From NCBI GenBank assembly GCA_023266845.1, contig JAHFPH010000007.1:1-48409 (forward strand): a stretch of 48,409 nucleotides of DNA, in the 5' to 3' direction. How positions within the stretch are numbered: the stretch's first letter is position 1; the number at the start of each line of letters is the position of its first letter. Shown here in pieces: positions 32,872 through 40,856 of the stretch. Source of the stretch: Rhodospirillaceae bacterium (GTDB lineage Bacteria > Pseudomonadota > Alphaproteobacteria > JAEULC01). The position numbers were made by a program, and so were the translations under genes. The notes beneath the pieces were generated by a model. It had not been told where the DNA came from. It saw only the letters and a list, made by a program, of their open reading frames with translations, and made no database searches.

Positions 32872-33228
32872 ATGCGGACCATATTGACGACCCTGACCAT
32901 CGCGCTCGGCGTCGCCGCCGCCACGCCCGGTTGGGCCGCGCCCGAGAAATACACCTGGGACGGACATGGAGGGGGCAAGAGCAACAAATGCCCGACCTAT
33001 TCCATGCATATCGAGCTGGTGGCCGATGCCGGAAAGGTCTCCGGCTGGTGGCAGCAGAAGGGCCGCACCGTGCGAAAATTCGATTTCGCGGTCGGGGCCG
33101 ATGGCGGCTTTGCCGGCCCGGTGAGCATCGACGGCGGCACGATGAACGTGAAGGGCACTATCGGCGCCGACCCCGCGATCGCGCTGACCGGCTATTGCGA
33201 TTTCGGCGGCAAGCTGAAGAAAGGCTGA
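32872..33228 (+). CDS. Small exported protein, tandem paralogue 1
   Basis: 118 residues, ATG 32872. A signal peptide (1-22, ending GWAAPEK) precedes a beta-rich domain of about 95 residues. It aligns throughout with the next gene: KYTW-G-G, KCPTY, G-W-Q-GR-VRKFDF, DG-F-G-V, MNVKG, AD and GYC-FGG-LKK. The two shared cysteines (CPTY and GYC) may pair. Family not recognised; periplasmic or secreted. Confidence 0.75.
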   Translation: MRTILTTLTIALGVAAATPGWAAPEKYTWDGHGGGKSNKCPTYSMHIELVADAGKVSGWWQQKGRTVRKFDFAVGADGGFAGPVSIDGGTMNVKGTIGADPAIALTGYCDFGGKLKKG

Positions 33229-33308
33229 GCAGCCCCTGGCATTGACCTGGATCGATCGCAAGGTAGACTTGAGGCGCAATATTTATTTTTTCGACCATGG
33301 AGGAACCG

Positions 33309-33671
33309 ATGCTGCGATCAATCGCTTTGGCCATGGCCGCTTTGCTGGGTGTCGCCGGGACGGCGTGCGCGGAGCCGGCCAAATACACTTGGCATGGCTA
33401 CGGCATCAATGTTCCGCAAAGCTCCAAATGCCCAACCTATGAGCTGAACCTGACCGCCTTCGTCGAGAACGGGCGGATCTGGGGGGATTGGCTGCAAACC
33501 GGACGGGTGGTGCGCAAGTTCGACTTTCCGATCGCCGGCGACGGTACGTTCGGCGGGCAAGTCGATCTGCAGGCCAGCATCATGAACGTGAAGGGCAGCG
33601 TCGCGGCCGACAGCGTCCGGTTCGACATGAAGGGCTATTGCATCTTCGGCGGGCCGCTGAAGAAGGAATAG
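33309..33671 (+). CDS. Small exported protein, tandem paralogue 2
   Basis: 120 residues, ATG 33309, chosen because GGAGGAA lies six bases upstream (an ATG at 33297 would contain that site). Signal peptide at 1-20 (ending GTACAEPAKY). The mature part is clearly homologous to the previous gene, with CPTYELNL, VVRKFDFPIAGDGTFGG, IMNVKGSVAAD and GYCIFGGPLKKE. An 80-base gap with an A/T-rich stretch separates them, so it may have its own promoter. Function unknown. A strong terminator follows. Confidence 0.75.
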   Translation: MLRSIALAMAALLGVAGTACAEPAKYTWHGYGINVPQSSKCPTYELNLTAFVENGRIWGDWLQTGRVVRKFDFPIAGDGTFGGQVDLQASIMNVKGSVAADSVRFDMKGYCIFGGPLKKE

Positions 33672-33693
33672 CGCCCGCGCCCCTGAAAATGGC

Positions 33694-33723
33694 AACGGCC
33701 CCGGAGTTTCATCCGGGGCCGTT
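33694..33723 (+). terminator. Bidirectional rho-independent terminator
   Basis: A 12-bp perfect stem AACGGCCCCGGA / TCCGGGGCCGTT with a six-base loop, followed by TTCGTTCG. It lies between the convergent small exported protein gene and the repeat-protein gene and can serve both. Confidence 0.85.
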
Positions 33724-33743
33724 TTCGTTCGCGCGCGATCGGA

Positions 33744-34502
33744 TTACTTGTGCCCGACCAAGCCAAGCGTGCTGGGCGTGACATGCGTCGTGCCGACGTT
33801 GAGAGTGCCGCCCTGGACGGAACCGATCGGTTTGACCGATCCGTCGCCCATCACCCTGACCGCCGGCAGCAGCAGCCCATTGCCAGCATCCCCGCCAGTG
33901 CCCTGCATGTTCGCGCCACCGGCTGCGCCCTCGCCCGGACGGCTATTGAGGAACAGGTCGCCGACAGTGCCCAACTCCTGCAGCGAAGCAAGACGGCCGC
34001 CGGTTTGATTGCCGCCCGTCTGGTACTCGGGCATCACGGCCGGCACCAATTCGCCCGCGCGTACGGCGGGCACCAGCTCGCCGGTCGATCCGCCGGTATC
34101 GCGCCCCAGTAGATCGCCGTACATCTTGTTCACGTCGGCGCCCTTCTGGTCGGTCGGCATCACGGCCGGCACCAATTCTCCCGCGCGTACGGCAGGCACC
34201 AGCTCGCCGGTCGATCCGCCGGTATCGCGGCCCGTGTTCTCCTGATTGAGCAGGCCGAGCAGGCCGATCAGGCCGTTCGTGTCACCGCCCTTGGTGTCGC
34301 GGCCCAGCACATCGCCATAGGCCCCAGCGACAAAACCGGCCCGTCCGTCGCTGCCGTGCTGATCGGTCGGCATGTACACGCCCGTCCCATAAGCGACGTT
34401 CATGCCCGAGTCGACCTGGGCCGAAGCGGGGGCTGCGAAACCGCAAGCCAAACCGAGGATGCCGAGCGCGCCGGCGAAAGCGATGGTGGTGATCTTGTTC
34501 AT
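33744..34502 (-). CDS. Exported Gly-rich protein with an internal tandem repeat
   Basis: 252 residues, ATG 34502 behind AGGAGAA. Signal peptide at 1-28 (LGLACGFAAPASAQVD). The mature protein is Gly/Asp/Thr-rich, with no recognised domain. It carries two near-identical 25-residue blocks, LGRDTGGSTGELVPAVRAG followed by ELVPAVMP, 42 residues apart, and each block itself repeats GELVPAV twice. A third diverged LGRDTKGGD lies upstream. It may be a surface or structural protein. No membrane segment after the signal. Confidence 0.75.
   Translation of the reverse strand: MNKITTIAFAGALGILGLACGFAAPASAQVDSGMNVAYGTGVYMPTDQHGSDGRAGFVAGAYGDVLGRDTKGGDTNGLIGLLGLLNQENTGRDTGGSTGELVPAVRAGELVPAVMPTDQKGADVNKMYGDLLGRDTGGSTGELVPAVRAGELVPAVMPEYQTGGNQTGGRLASLQELGTVGDLFLNSRPGEGAAGGANMQGTGGDAGNGLLLPAVRVMGDGSVKPIGSVQGGTLNVGTTHVTPSTLGLVGHK
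34031..34230. repeat. Direct repeat inside the exported Gly-rich protein gene
   Basis: Two copies of a unit of about 74 bases, at 34031-34104 and 34157-34230, with only a few differences and a 126-base period (42 codons). The similarity at DNA level implies recent duplication or ongoing gene conversion. Confidence 0.8.
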
Positions 34503-34589
34503 AAGCGTTCTCCTAATCTAGCGCCGGCGCTCGGGGAGAGACGCTCGGTGTGTGCGGGCGGGTTGATACCGGGGCGGCGGCCCAGGGGC

Positions 34590-34605
34590 TGTGACCGGCC
34601 TCACT
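34590..34605. promoter_or_regulatory. CRP/FNR-family-like operator
   Basis: TGTGACCGGCCTCACT matches TGTGA-N6-TCACA in nine of ten key bases. It lies in the 213-base region between the divergent Gly-rich exported protein gene and the exported protein at 34716. No regulator of this class is in the window. Confidence 0.35.
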
Positions 34606-34715
34606 GCCCCGATGTGACGAAAAACAGCCACCCGAACCCTTGTCGGGCAAGGCCCCCGTGCCTTAGATTGCGCCTCAGGCGGGCCCGTCGCGGGCTCGGC
34701 AAGGAGGATCGGCAA

Positions 34716-35156
34716 GTGCCTGCGCGGACGGCGATATCGGCCCTGGCGGGCGTGGGCTTCGCGGCCTGGGCCGGCTATGCCTTTGCCCAAAGCGCCCCGG
34801 CGCAGCAGGCGCAATCCGCCGCGCGCGCGATCCTGGGCGAATGGTCGTTCCTGTGCAGCGCGCCCACCCAACTTGGCTTCGCCGAGGACGTCTCGGGCAA
34901 GCTCAGGCGCTATTACATCCGCGAGGGCCAGTACCGGAGCGATGAGGACGCGGTCGCCAGCTACAGCGAGGACAAGGGCTTCATCAAGATGAAGTTCGCG
35001 TCGGGCGAAGAACTGACCTACAAGCGCTTGCCCGAGGGCATCCGCGAGTGGCAGCGACGATTGCCGGGGCATGACCCCATGACGAAAGACGGCCGGACCG
35101 AAATCCCCGTCCTCAAAACCCTCATCGACACGCCGATTTACCAGCGCTGCAAATAA
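34716..35156 (+). CDS. Small exported protein of unknown family
   Basis: 146 residues from GTG 34716, preferred because AAGGAGGA lies seven bases upstream. A signal peptide or anchor at 1-25 (ISALAGVGFAAWAGYAFAQS) is followed by about 110 residues with two cysteines (WSFLCSAPTQ and the final YQRCK), probably a disulfide. The middle (KLRRYYIREGQYRSDEDAVA, GFIKMKFASGEELTYKRLPE) looks like a small beta barrel. Not recognised. Upstream of argC by 20 bases, perhaps co-transcribed. Confidence 0.7.
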   Translation: MPARTAISALAGVGFAAWAGYAFAQSAPAQQAQSAARAILGEWSFLCSAPTQLGFAEDVSGKLRRYYIREGQYRSDEDAVASYSEDKGFIKMKFASGEELTYKRLPEGIREWQRRLPGHDPMTKDGRTEIPVLKTLIDTPIYQRCK

Positions 35157-35176
35157 GCGCTGTAGGAGTCAGGACG

Positions 35177-36229
35177 ATGAACGCCAATGGAAACCGGGTG
35201 CGGCTGGGCATCCTGGGCGCCAGCGGATATACCGGCGCCGAGCTGCTGCGGATTCTCGCGCGGCATCCCGGCGTCGACATCAAGGCGCTGACCGCCGAGA
35301 AGAACGCGGGCGGCACAGTCGCCGAGCTGTTTCCGCATCTCGCCGGCATGGAGCTGCCGCGCCTGGCGAAGATCGCCGAGACGGACTGGAACGGGCTGGA
35401 CACCGTGTTCTGCTGTCTGCCGCATTCCACGACGCAGGAAGTCATCGCGGGACTGCCGAAACGCCTGAAAGTGGTCGATCTGTCGGCCGATTTCCGTCTG
35501 GAAGACGCCGCCATGTACGCCAAATGGTACGGGCACGAGCATTACGCGCCAGAGATGCAGAAAGAGGCCGTCTACGGCATGACGGAGCTCAAGCGCGAGG
35601 CGGTGCGGTCCACGCGGCTGTGCGCGGTGCCGGGCTGCTATCCGACCGCGGCCGTGCTGCCGCTGATGCCGCTGGTCGAGAGCAAGCTGATCGACGCCGA
35701 CGACATCGTGATCGACGCCAAGTCGGGCGTCACCGGCGCGGGGCGCGAGCTCAAGCTCGGCAGCATGTTCGGCGAGGTGGCCGAGGGCATCCACGTCTAC
35801 GGTATCGCCAACCACCGCCACACCGCCGAAATCGAGCAGGAGCTCGGCCACGCGGCGGGACGCAAGATCACCGTCAACTTCACGCCGCATCTCATGCCGA
35901 TGAACCGCGGCATCCTCAGCACGATCTATGTGCGCCTCGCCAAGGGTGCCACGGCCGACACGCTGCGCGACGCGCTGACCAAGCGCTACGCCGGCGAGCC
36001 GTTCGTGAAGGTGCTGCCCAAGGGCGCGGCGCCGGCCACGCGGCATGTGCGCGGATCGAACCTGTGCCTGATCGGCGTGTTCGCCGACCGGGTGGCGGGG
36101 CGCGCGATCGTCGTGGCGGCGATCGACAACCTGGTGAAGGGCGCTTCGGGCCAGGCGGTGCAGAACTTCAACCTGATGCACGGCTTTCCCGAAACCACGG
36201 CGCTGGAGCAGCAGCCGCTGTTTCCCTGA
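35177..36229 (+). CDS. argC: N-acetyl-gamma-glutamyl-phosphate reductase
   Basis: 350 residues, ATG 35177. NADPH-binding Rossmann start LGILGASGYTGAELLRIL, the catalytic cysteine in VPGCYPTAAVLPL, the SGVTGAGRE loop, the His motif IANHRHTAEI and C-terminal VAAIDNLVKGASGQAVQN are all present. Third step of arginine synthesis from glutamate. Full family length. No other arg gene lies near. Confidence 0.97.
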   Translation: MNANGNRVRLGILGASGYTGAELLRILARHPGVDIKALTAEKNAGGTVAELFPHLAGMELPRLAKIAETDWNGLDTVFCCLPHSTTQEVIAGLPKRLKVVDLSADFRLEDAAMYAKWYGHEHYAPEMQKEAVYGMTELKREAVRSTRLCAVPGCYPTAAVLPLMPLVESKLIDADDIVIDAKSGVTGAGRELKLGSMFGEVAEGIHVYGIANHRHTAEIEQELGHAAGRKITVNFTPHLMPMNRGILSTIYVRLAKGATADTLRDALTKRYAGEPFVKVLPKGAAPATRHVRGSNLCLIGVFADRVAGRAIVVAAIDNLVKGASGQAVQNFNLMHGFPETTALEQQPLFP

Positions 36230-36236
36230 GCGGCCC

Positions 36237-36269
36237 GGGCGCGGTGTGAAGTAAATCACTGCCGCGCCC
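36237..36269 (+). terminator. Probable hairpin terminator after argC
   Basis: GGGCGCGG (36237-36244) pairs with CCGCGCCC (36262-36269), with an inner GTGA/TCAC stem. It starts eight bases after the argC stop. There is no T-run, so it may act as a pause or a Rho-assisted terminator. Confidence 0.45.
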
Positions 36270-36322
36270 GTTCCGGCGCCCTAGATTTGGGAGCAGTATC
36301 CGTTCCCTCGTCGGAGGCGCAT

Positions 36323-36883
36323 ATGCCGAACCGCAGTCTTGCCTTGTTTGCCGCCGCCCTGCTGTGCCTGTCGTTGCTAACGGGCGCGCCGACCCTGGCC
36401 TATACGATCAAGAGCGCCGAGATCATCGGCAGTTACGATCCATCCGAGGCCGGCTCTGGCAGCCGGCGCGGGCGCGACCTACCCGCGATCGTGCTCGGCA
36501 ACCCCTTCCCGGTGGCGCCCGAGGTCACGGCCCAGGCGATTTCGCAGGGCATGCGCGCCGGCCGCCCCGGACCCGCGATGTCGTTCGCCGAAGCCGCCAA
36601 CGCCCCCCAGCGCGTGGTGTGGCAGCTTTCCGGCGGCACGCGCACCGGCAACGCGATCTGCGACCGCCGCTGGCCGATTCCGCCCGCGGGCCCCGGCGCC
36701 GGCAACGGCAATGTCGTCGCGACCTATTGCCGCGGCGATTCGGCGATGACCCAGGTCTATGCCAGCATCGACGGGATCGCCGACCCACGCGATCCGCAAT
36801 TCGTGCAGTTCATCAACCAGATCACGACCAACCTGTTTCCATTCCGCAACCCCGACATGAACGGCGACCGCTGGCGGCGTTGA
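36323..36883 (+). CDS. Exported protein of unknown family, tandem paralogue A
   Basis: 186 residues, ATG 36323 with GGAGG upstream. Signal peptide at 1-26 (LLCLSLLTGAPTLAYT). The mature part shares with the next gene: G-YDP-E, GR-LP-IV-GNPF-V, AI, CDR, VAT-CRGDS-MTQV, I-G--DPR, LFP--NPD-NGD. Two shared cysteines (CDR and CRGDS) may pair. Family not recognised. Confidence 0.75.
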   Translation: MPNRSLALFAAALLCLSLLTGAPTLAYTIKSAEIIGSYDPSEAGSGSRRGRDLPAIVLGNPFPVAPEVTAQAISQGMRAGRPGPAMSFAEAANAPQRVVWQLSGGTRTGNAICDRRWPIPPAGPGAGNGNVVATYCRGDSAMTQVYASIDGIADPRDPQFVQFINQITTNLFPFRNPDMNGDRWRR

Positions 36884-36943
36884 ATTTTCAACGCTCTACC
36901 GTCGCCCCTTGACACGGAGCGGCGGCGGCGCGATTTGAATCGC

Positions 36944-37504
36944 ATGCGCAACCGTTCGATCGCCGCCCTGGCTACGGCCTTGGCGCTGCTGTCCTCGCCC
37001 CTGGCGGCGCAGACCATGCGCGACCAGATGTGGGGCGGCTACGACCCACAGGAAATCCACGGCGCGCACGGCGGCCGGCAATTGCCGACCGTCGTGACCG
37101 GCAATCCCTTTGCCGTGCCCGACGCCGAGTTCGTGCGCGCGATCACCGAAGCGATGAGCCCCAGCGCCGCCGTCGCCTCGCGCGACCAAGAGACCGCCGC
37201 CCGGGCCCCCTTGCGCGTGCTGATGCTGTTCAACGCGAACACCTATACCGGCGACCGCTTGTGCGACCGCAGCAAGCCGCTGGCGGTGGCGCCGCCATCA
37301 TCAGGCGGCCAAGGATCGGGCGGCGGGCGGATGGACCTGGTGGCGACGTTCTGCCGCGGTGACTCGCCGATGACCCAGGTGATCACGTCACTCAACATCG
37401 CCGGCCCGGACGACCCGCGCCTCAAGAACATGATGCAGCAGGTGACCGCGAGCCTGTTCCCGCCGAACAATCCCGACCGCAACGGCGATTTGTTCGACAA
37501 CTGA
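36944..37504 (+). CDS. Exported protein of unknown family, tandem paralogue B
   Basis: 186 residues from ATG 36944; an in-frame TTG at 36935 is possible. Signal peptide at 1-22 (ALALLSSPLAAQTM). Homologous to the gene before it, with GGYDPQEIHG, LPTVVTGNPFAVPD, LMLFNANTYTGDRLCDRSKP, VATFCRGDSPMTQVITS and NNPDRNGDLFDN. The CRGDS/CDR cysteines are kept. Sixty bases after paralogue A. Function unknown. Confidence 0.75.
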   Translation: MRNRSIAALATALALLSSPLAAQTMRDQMWGGYDPQEIHGAHGGRQLPTVVTGNPFAVPDAEFVRAITEAMSPSAAVASRDQETAARAPLRVLMLFNANTYTGDRLCDRSKPLAVAPPSSGGQGSGGGRMDLVATFCRGDSPMTQVITSLNIAGPDDPRLKNMMQQVTASLFPPNNPDRNGDLFDN

Positions 37505-37510
37505 GCCGGT

Positions 37511-38206
37511 CTAAGCCTCGGGCCACAAGGCGCGCAGCGAGCGCGCGACTTCTTCCACCAGCGCCTCCAGCAGCTTTTCGCCTTTCTCGGCTGTGGCCGC
37601 GCGCGCGTCGGCGGTGGCACCGGTGCCAAGACCCGCCGGGCCGCTGTTTTCATCGGCCGCCGCCGGCAAGCGGTCGCGGCGCACGACATCGGGCGCTATC
37701 GCCATGACCAGCGAGGTCTCGCGTTCGTCGGCATGGCCGCCCGGTACCTCCCACAGATGGTCGAGTGAACGCCCCATGCGCGGCAGATCGGCCGCGCCGA
37801 TGGCCACGCCGTGCCGCTGCCGGATGTCCTCGACAGCGCGCCGCAGCGGCGCCTCGGTCGACACGCCGTTGTTGAGCAACAAAATGCGCCTGGCGCCGTG
37901 GCGCAGGAATCCCTCCACGATTTCCACCACCAGGGTCTGAAAAGTCGCTGCGCCAAGATTCTGGCTACCAGGATAGTTCACGAAGGCGGGATAGAAACCG
38001 AACGTCACGGTCGGCGCGATCAGCACGTCGGCGCGCCGCGCCAGGCGTTCGGCGACCGCCTCGACCGTGATCCTATCGGTGCCGAGCGGCAAATGCGGCC
38101 CATGCGCCTTGGCCCCCGCGCCCACCGGCACGACCACCGGCTGGTTCCGCGCCAGGCGCTCGGCGGCCTCCTGCCAGGTCAGGCGGTCGAGAAACGCACC
38201 CGGCAT
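37511..38206 (-). CDS. Creatininase-family protein lacking usual metal ligands
   Basis: 231 residues from ATG 38206. The fold is creatininase-like: LTWQEAAERLARNQPVVVPV, AHGPHLPLGTD, VTFGFYPAFVNYPGSQNLG, ARRILLLNNGVSTEAPL and GGHADERETSLVMAIAPD. Active members bind two metals through E-x-H in the EQHGPHL motif, the Asp of LGTD, and the H-x-E (HYEN/HGGN) motif. Here the first Glu is Lys (AKAHGPHL) and HYEN/HGGN reads VSTE. His36-type and Asp45-type ligands remain. Creatininase or amidohydrolase activity is therefore doubtful, or a variant metal site is used. It follows the secreted metalloprotease gene by five bases, so the two form an operon. Confidence 0.8.
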   Translation of the reverse strand: MPGAFLDRLTWQEAAERLARNQPVVVPVGAGAKAHGPHLPLGTDRITVEAVAERLARRADVLIAPTVTFGFYPAFVNYPGSQNLGAATFQTLVVEIVEGFLRHGARRILLLNNGVSTEAPLRRAVEDIRQRHGVAIGAADLPRMGRSLDHLWEVPGGHADERETSLVMAIAPDVVRRDRLPAAADENSGPAGLGTGATADARAATAEKGEKLLEALVEEVARSLRALWPEA

Positions 38207-38211
38207 GAAGA

Positions 38212-39546
38212 TCAATTCACCGCCGGACCCGAGGTGATGGCGCGGCGCAACGCGGCGCGCGGCGCCGTGTCGTCGAACCGCATTTGGCCGTCCTCCACGT
38301 CGACGCCCAGGTCCCGCCACAGCGCCGCGATGTCCAGTTCGCCCGACCGTTCCACATAGGCGTCGGCCAAGCGCCGCATCGTGCCCGTGCCGGTGGCGGC
38401 GTCGCAGACCTGGAACACGCGCTCCTTGGTCCAACGCTGGGTCGTATCGCCGCCCACCGCCAGCACCGCGCGCAAGCAGGTCTCGAGCGAGGCGCGGCCC
38501 TTGCTGCGCTCGCGTATGTCGAGATCGGCCAGCAGCATGAACAGCGCCCCGCCCCAATACACGCCGCGCCGCGTCACGGCGTTGAGACTCTCGCGCGTCA
38601 GCGCATCGACCCCGCGCGCCATGTCGCGCGCGAATTCGCGCCACAGCTCCTCCGGCGCGTACCAGCCCGCGCGCGTGCGCACGACCGGCTCCACATACGT
38701 GGCCATGCCTTCCATCAGCCAGAAGCCGCGCGGCGTTACGAACGGCCCGCCGACATGCGACATCTCGTGCACCAGCACCCATTCGCGGCGCAGATCGGCC
38801 GCGCGCGACAAGGTGCCGAACCGCAGCATCATCGTGGCGCCGCCGCCGCCGCGCACGCGGCCGAATTCCATCCCGCTGCGCGGCCCGCCGGGCAGCGCCA
38901 GCACCAGCAGGCGCTTGACCGGGAATCGCCCGTAGAAGCGCGCGATCTCGGCGGCGGCTTCGCCGACCGCCTGTTTCACCTCCGCCGCGTCCATCGGCAT
39001 CGAGCCGGGCGTGTGCGCGATGTCGATCGCGCCGTCGCCGACCGCGATGCGCTCGCGCGTGAAACGCCCGAACGCGGCATAGCCGCCATAGGCGATATCC
39101 TCGGGCGAGAGGAGATAACGTCCGTCCTTCGCCGTCAGATTCACGGCGAAATCCAGCCCATCCTCCGCGCGCAGTTTCAATTCGACCCGCGCATCCGCAT
39201 CCTCGGGTTGCAGCAGCCAGATCGGCAGGGTCGTCACCACCATGTCGCCGACGCGTTGCGCCACGTCGGCGCCGCTGCCGCGCTTGGCGAGCTCGCCGAG
39301 CCGGATGCGGTAACTCACCGTCTCACCCGACGCGTCGCGCTGCAAATCCTCGAAGGCGTCCATCGGCACGCCGCGCCCGGCGGAAAAGCCTTTTTCGGCG
39401 ACGCCCTCGCAGCGCGCGGCCACCGATAGCGCCAGCTCCGCCGCGTCGCGCAGCACCGCGTCGTACGTGCAGCGTCCGGCGGCATCCACCGGAGAAGCGG
39501 TGCAGAGCGAACCCCAAAAAGCCAAAGCCAAGCCGGTAAAGCGCAT
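38212..39546 (-). CDS. Secreted gluzincin metalloprotease (M1/MA-like)
   Basis: 444 residues, ATG 39546. Signal peptide at 1-23 (TGLALAFWGSLCTASPVDAA). Residues about 30-240 are a beta-rich N-terminal part. The zinc site is H260-E-M-S-H264, with Glu279 in GFWLMEGMATY 15 residues after the second His as third ligand, the gluzincin arrangement. The C-terminal helical region (about 290-430) resembles the M1/M61 peptidase fold. Substrate unknown; likely periplasmic or secreted. Confidence 0.8.
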   Translation of the reverse strand: MRFTGLALAFWGSLCTASPVDAAGRCTYDAVLRDAAELALSVAARCEGVAEKGFSAGRGVPMDAFEDLQRDASGETVSYRIRLGELAKRGSGADVAQRVGDMVVTTLPIWLLQPEDADARVELKLRAEDGLDFAVNLTAKDGRYLLSPEDIAYGGYAAFGRFTRERIAVGDGAIDIAHTPGSMPMDAAEVKQAVGEAAAEIARFYGRFPVKRLLVLALPGGPRSGMEFGRVRGGGGATMMLRFGTLSRAADLRREWVLVHEMSHVGGPFVTPRGFWLMEGMATYVEPVVRTRAGWYAPEELWREFARDMARGVDALTRESLNAVTRRGVYWGGALFMLLADLDIRERSKGRASLETCLRAVLAVGGDTTQRWTKERVFQVCDAATGTGTMRRLADAYVERSGELDIAALWRDLGVDVEDGQMRFDDTAPRAALRRAITSGPAVN

Positions 39547-39772
39547 GCCCGATCCTAATCCGCCGGCCGCGCGACCGGCTCACACATCGGCGTTACAGGG
39601 TTTGCCGCATGTTCGGCGGTTTCACGCACCGTCCGGCGACGACAAACGAATGGCGGAAATCCGCCATGCAATACTTTTATTTGCACACTCCCCCCTTTTC
39701 GATTCCGGCTTTCGCCCATAGCGTGATGGCGATGCGTTGAGCTTCGATTGATGATTGGAGGTTTGAGGTATT

Positions 39773-40852
39773 GTGTATCGTTTCTCAAATTTACCACCGG
39801 GCCAGTCGCGGGCCATGCCCGCGCCGGATAATATCCGGGATCGAACCGAGCATATCCTCGGGATACTGAATGGAACCAGGCCGGCGCCGGTCGCCTATCC
39901 CATGCCGATGCAGCCGTCGTCGTGGCGCGACGTCGCCGACAGCATCCTCGCCCAACTCGACCAGGCGCCCTCATACGGACTTGAACCGCGCCCGCTGCCG
40001 TCGTCTGCACCGGGCCCGTTCGATTTCCTGACACGGGAGTGGGACGACGCGCGCGACCGCCCGCTGTCGACCGAACCCCGCGACACAGGATACGCGCCCG
40101 CGGAAGGAACGGATGTCGGTTTTGCCGGTGCCGCAGACGTGCCGAATACGCCCGACGAAGATCAGCCGCGCATCGTCGCCGTTCTGCCCCATCGTGGCGA
40201 CCGCGACATCGCGGAGGACATTCTCGCGCGCATGGCCGAGACGGATGCGGCGCGGGCACGCGAGGAAGCGGCCGGCAATGACGAAGCCCATAGCCAAGAG
40301 AGTCAGCCGCAAGCCACCCAGATCGCGCAAGCTCCAGTGCCTTGGAGCCCCCACCCCGCCAGTCCGACATCGTCAGATGACAGCGAAGCCAGCGGCTACA
40401 TACCCGCCGCCGCAAAGGACAGCTCGTGGTGGAGATGGATCACAGGACGAAAGGAGCCCCCGCTTGAAGGCGCGGGAAGTTATGTCGGCCCGAGCCGCAC
40501 CTACGACAGCAGTCTTCGCCCTACGGGACAACAGCCAAATTCGGATAATCGAAATATCACTCCAAAGCCGGGAGAACCACTACCGGGAACACCTGCAGAG
40601 CGTGTAGAGCGACATCATATCTATCCACAACAGTACCGCTATGAATTTGAAAAACGCGGCATCGACATTGATCATCCAGCGCACATTATAGAAATTCCCT
40701 GGAGGCAACACAGGGGAGCGGAAACTGGAATACACTCGCGTGGCTACAACGAGAGGTGGGGCGAGTATTTCAGAGAGCATCCCGAATCCACAGCCGACCA
40801 TGTTCATGCGTTTGGGCGCAAGATCACAAAAGAAATCTTTACCGGAGAATGA
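39773..40852 (+). CDS. Polymorphic-toxin-like protein, SitA6-type C-terminal module
   Basis: 359 residues from GTG 39773 with GAGGT four bases upstream. No signal peptide, lipobox, PAAR or membrane segment. Residues 1-270 are Pro/Ala/Asp-rich and largely disordered, with three similar helices (TEHILGILNG, ADSILAQLDQ, AEDILARMAE). The last 80 residues form a compact module starting His281-His282: RHHIYPQQYRYEFEKRGIDI, HIIEIPWRQHRG, IHSRGYNERWGEYF. This HHxxPQ...F...GI.I pattern is that of the Myxococcus TIGR02269/DUF2380 lipoproteins, which include SitA6-type toxins; a His-rich nuclease-like site is plausible. DNA of the module is A/T-richer than the N-terminal half, the usual mark of exchanged toxin tips. 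An immunity-like gene follows four bases later. Confidence 0.7.
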   Translation: MYRFSNLPPGQSRAMPAPDNIRDRTEHILGILNGTRPAPVAYPMPMQPSSWRDVADSILAQLDQAPSYGLEPRPLPSSAPGPFDFLTREWDDARDRPLSTEPRDTGYAPAEGTDVGFAGAADVPNTPDEDQPRIVAVLPHRGDRDIAEDILARMAETDAARAREEAAGNDEAHSQESQPQATQIAQAPVPWSPHPASPTSSDDSEASGYIPAAAKDSSWWRWITGRKEPPLEGAGSYVGPSRTYDSSLRPTGQQPNSDNRNITPKPGEPLPGTPAERVERHHIYPQQYRYEFEKRGIDIDHPAHIIEIPWRQHRGAETGIHSRGYNERWGEYFREHPESTADHVHAFGRKITKEIFTGE

Positions 40853-40856
40853 CGCA

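Noticed and set aside
39555-40415. Long minus-strand ORF upstream of and across the toxin gene
   Set aside because: Arg/Pro-rich translation without domains; the plus-strand toxin has a start site, a known C-terminal pattern and an immunity neighbour.
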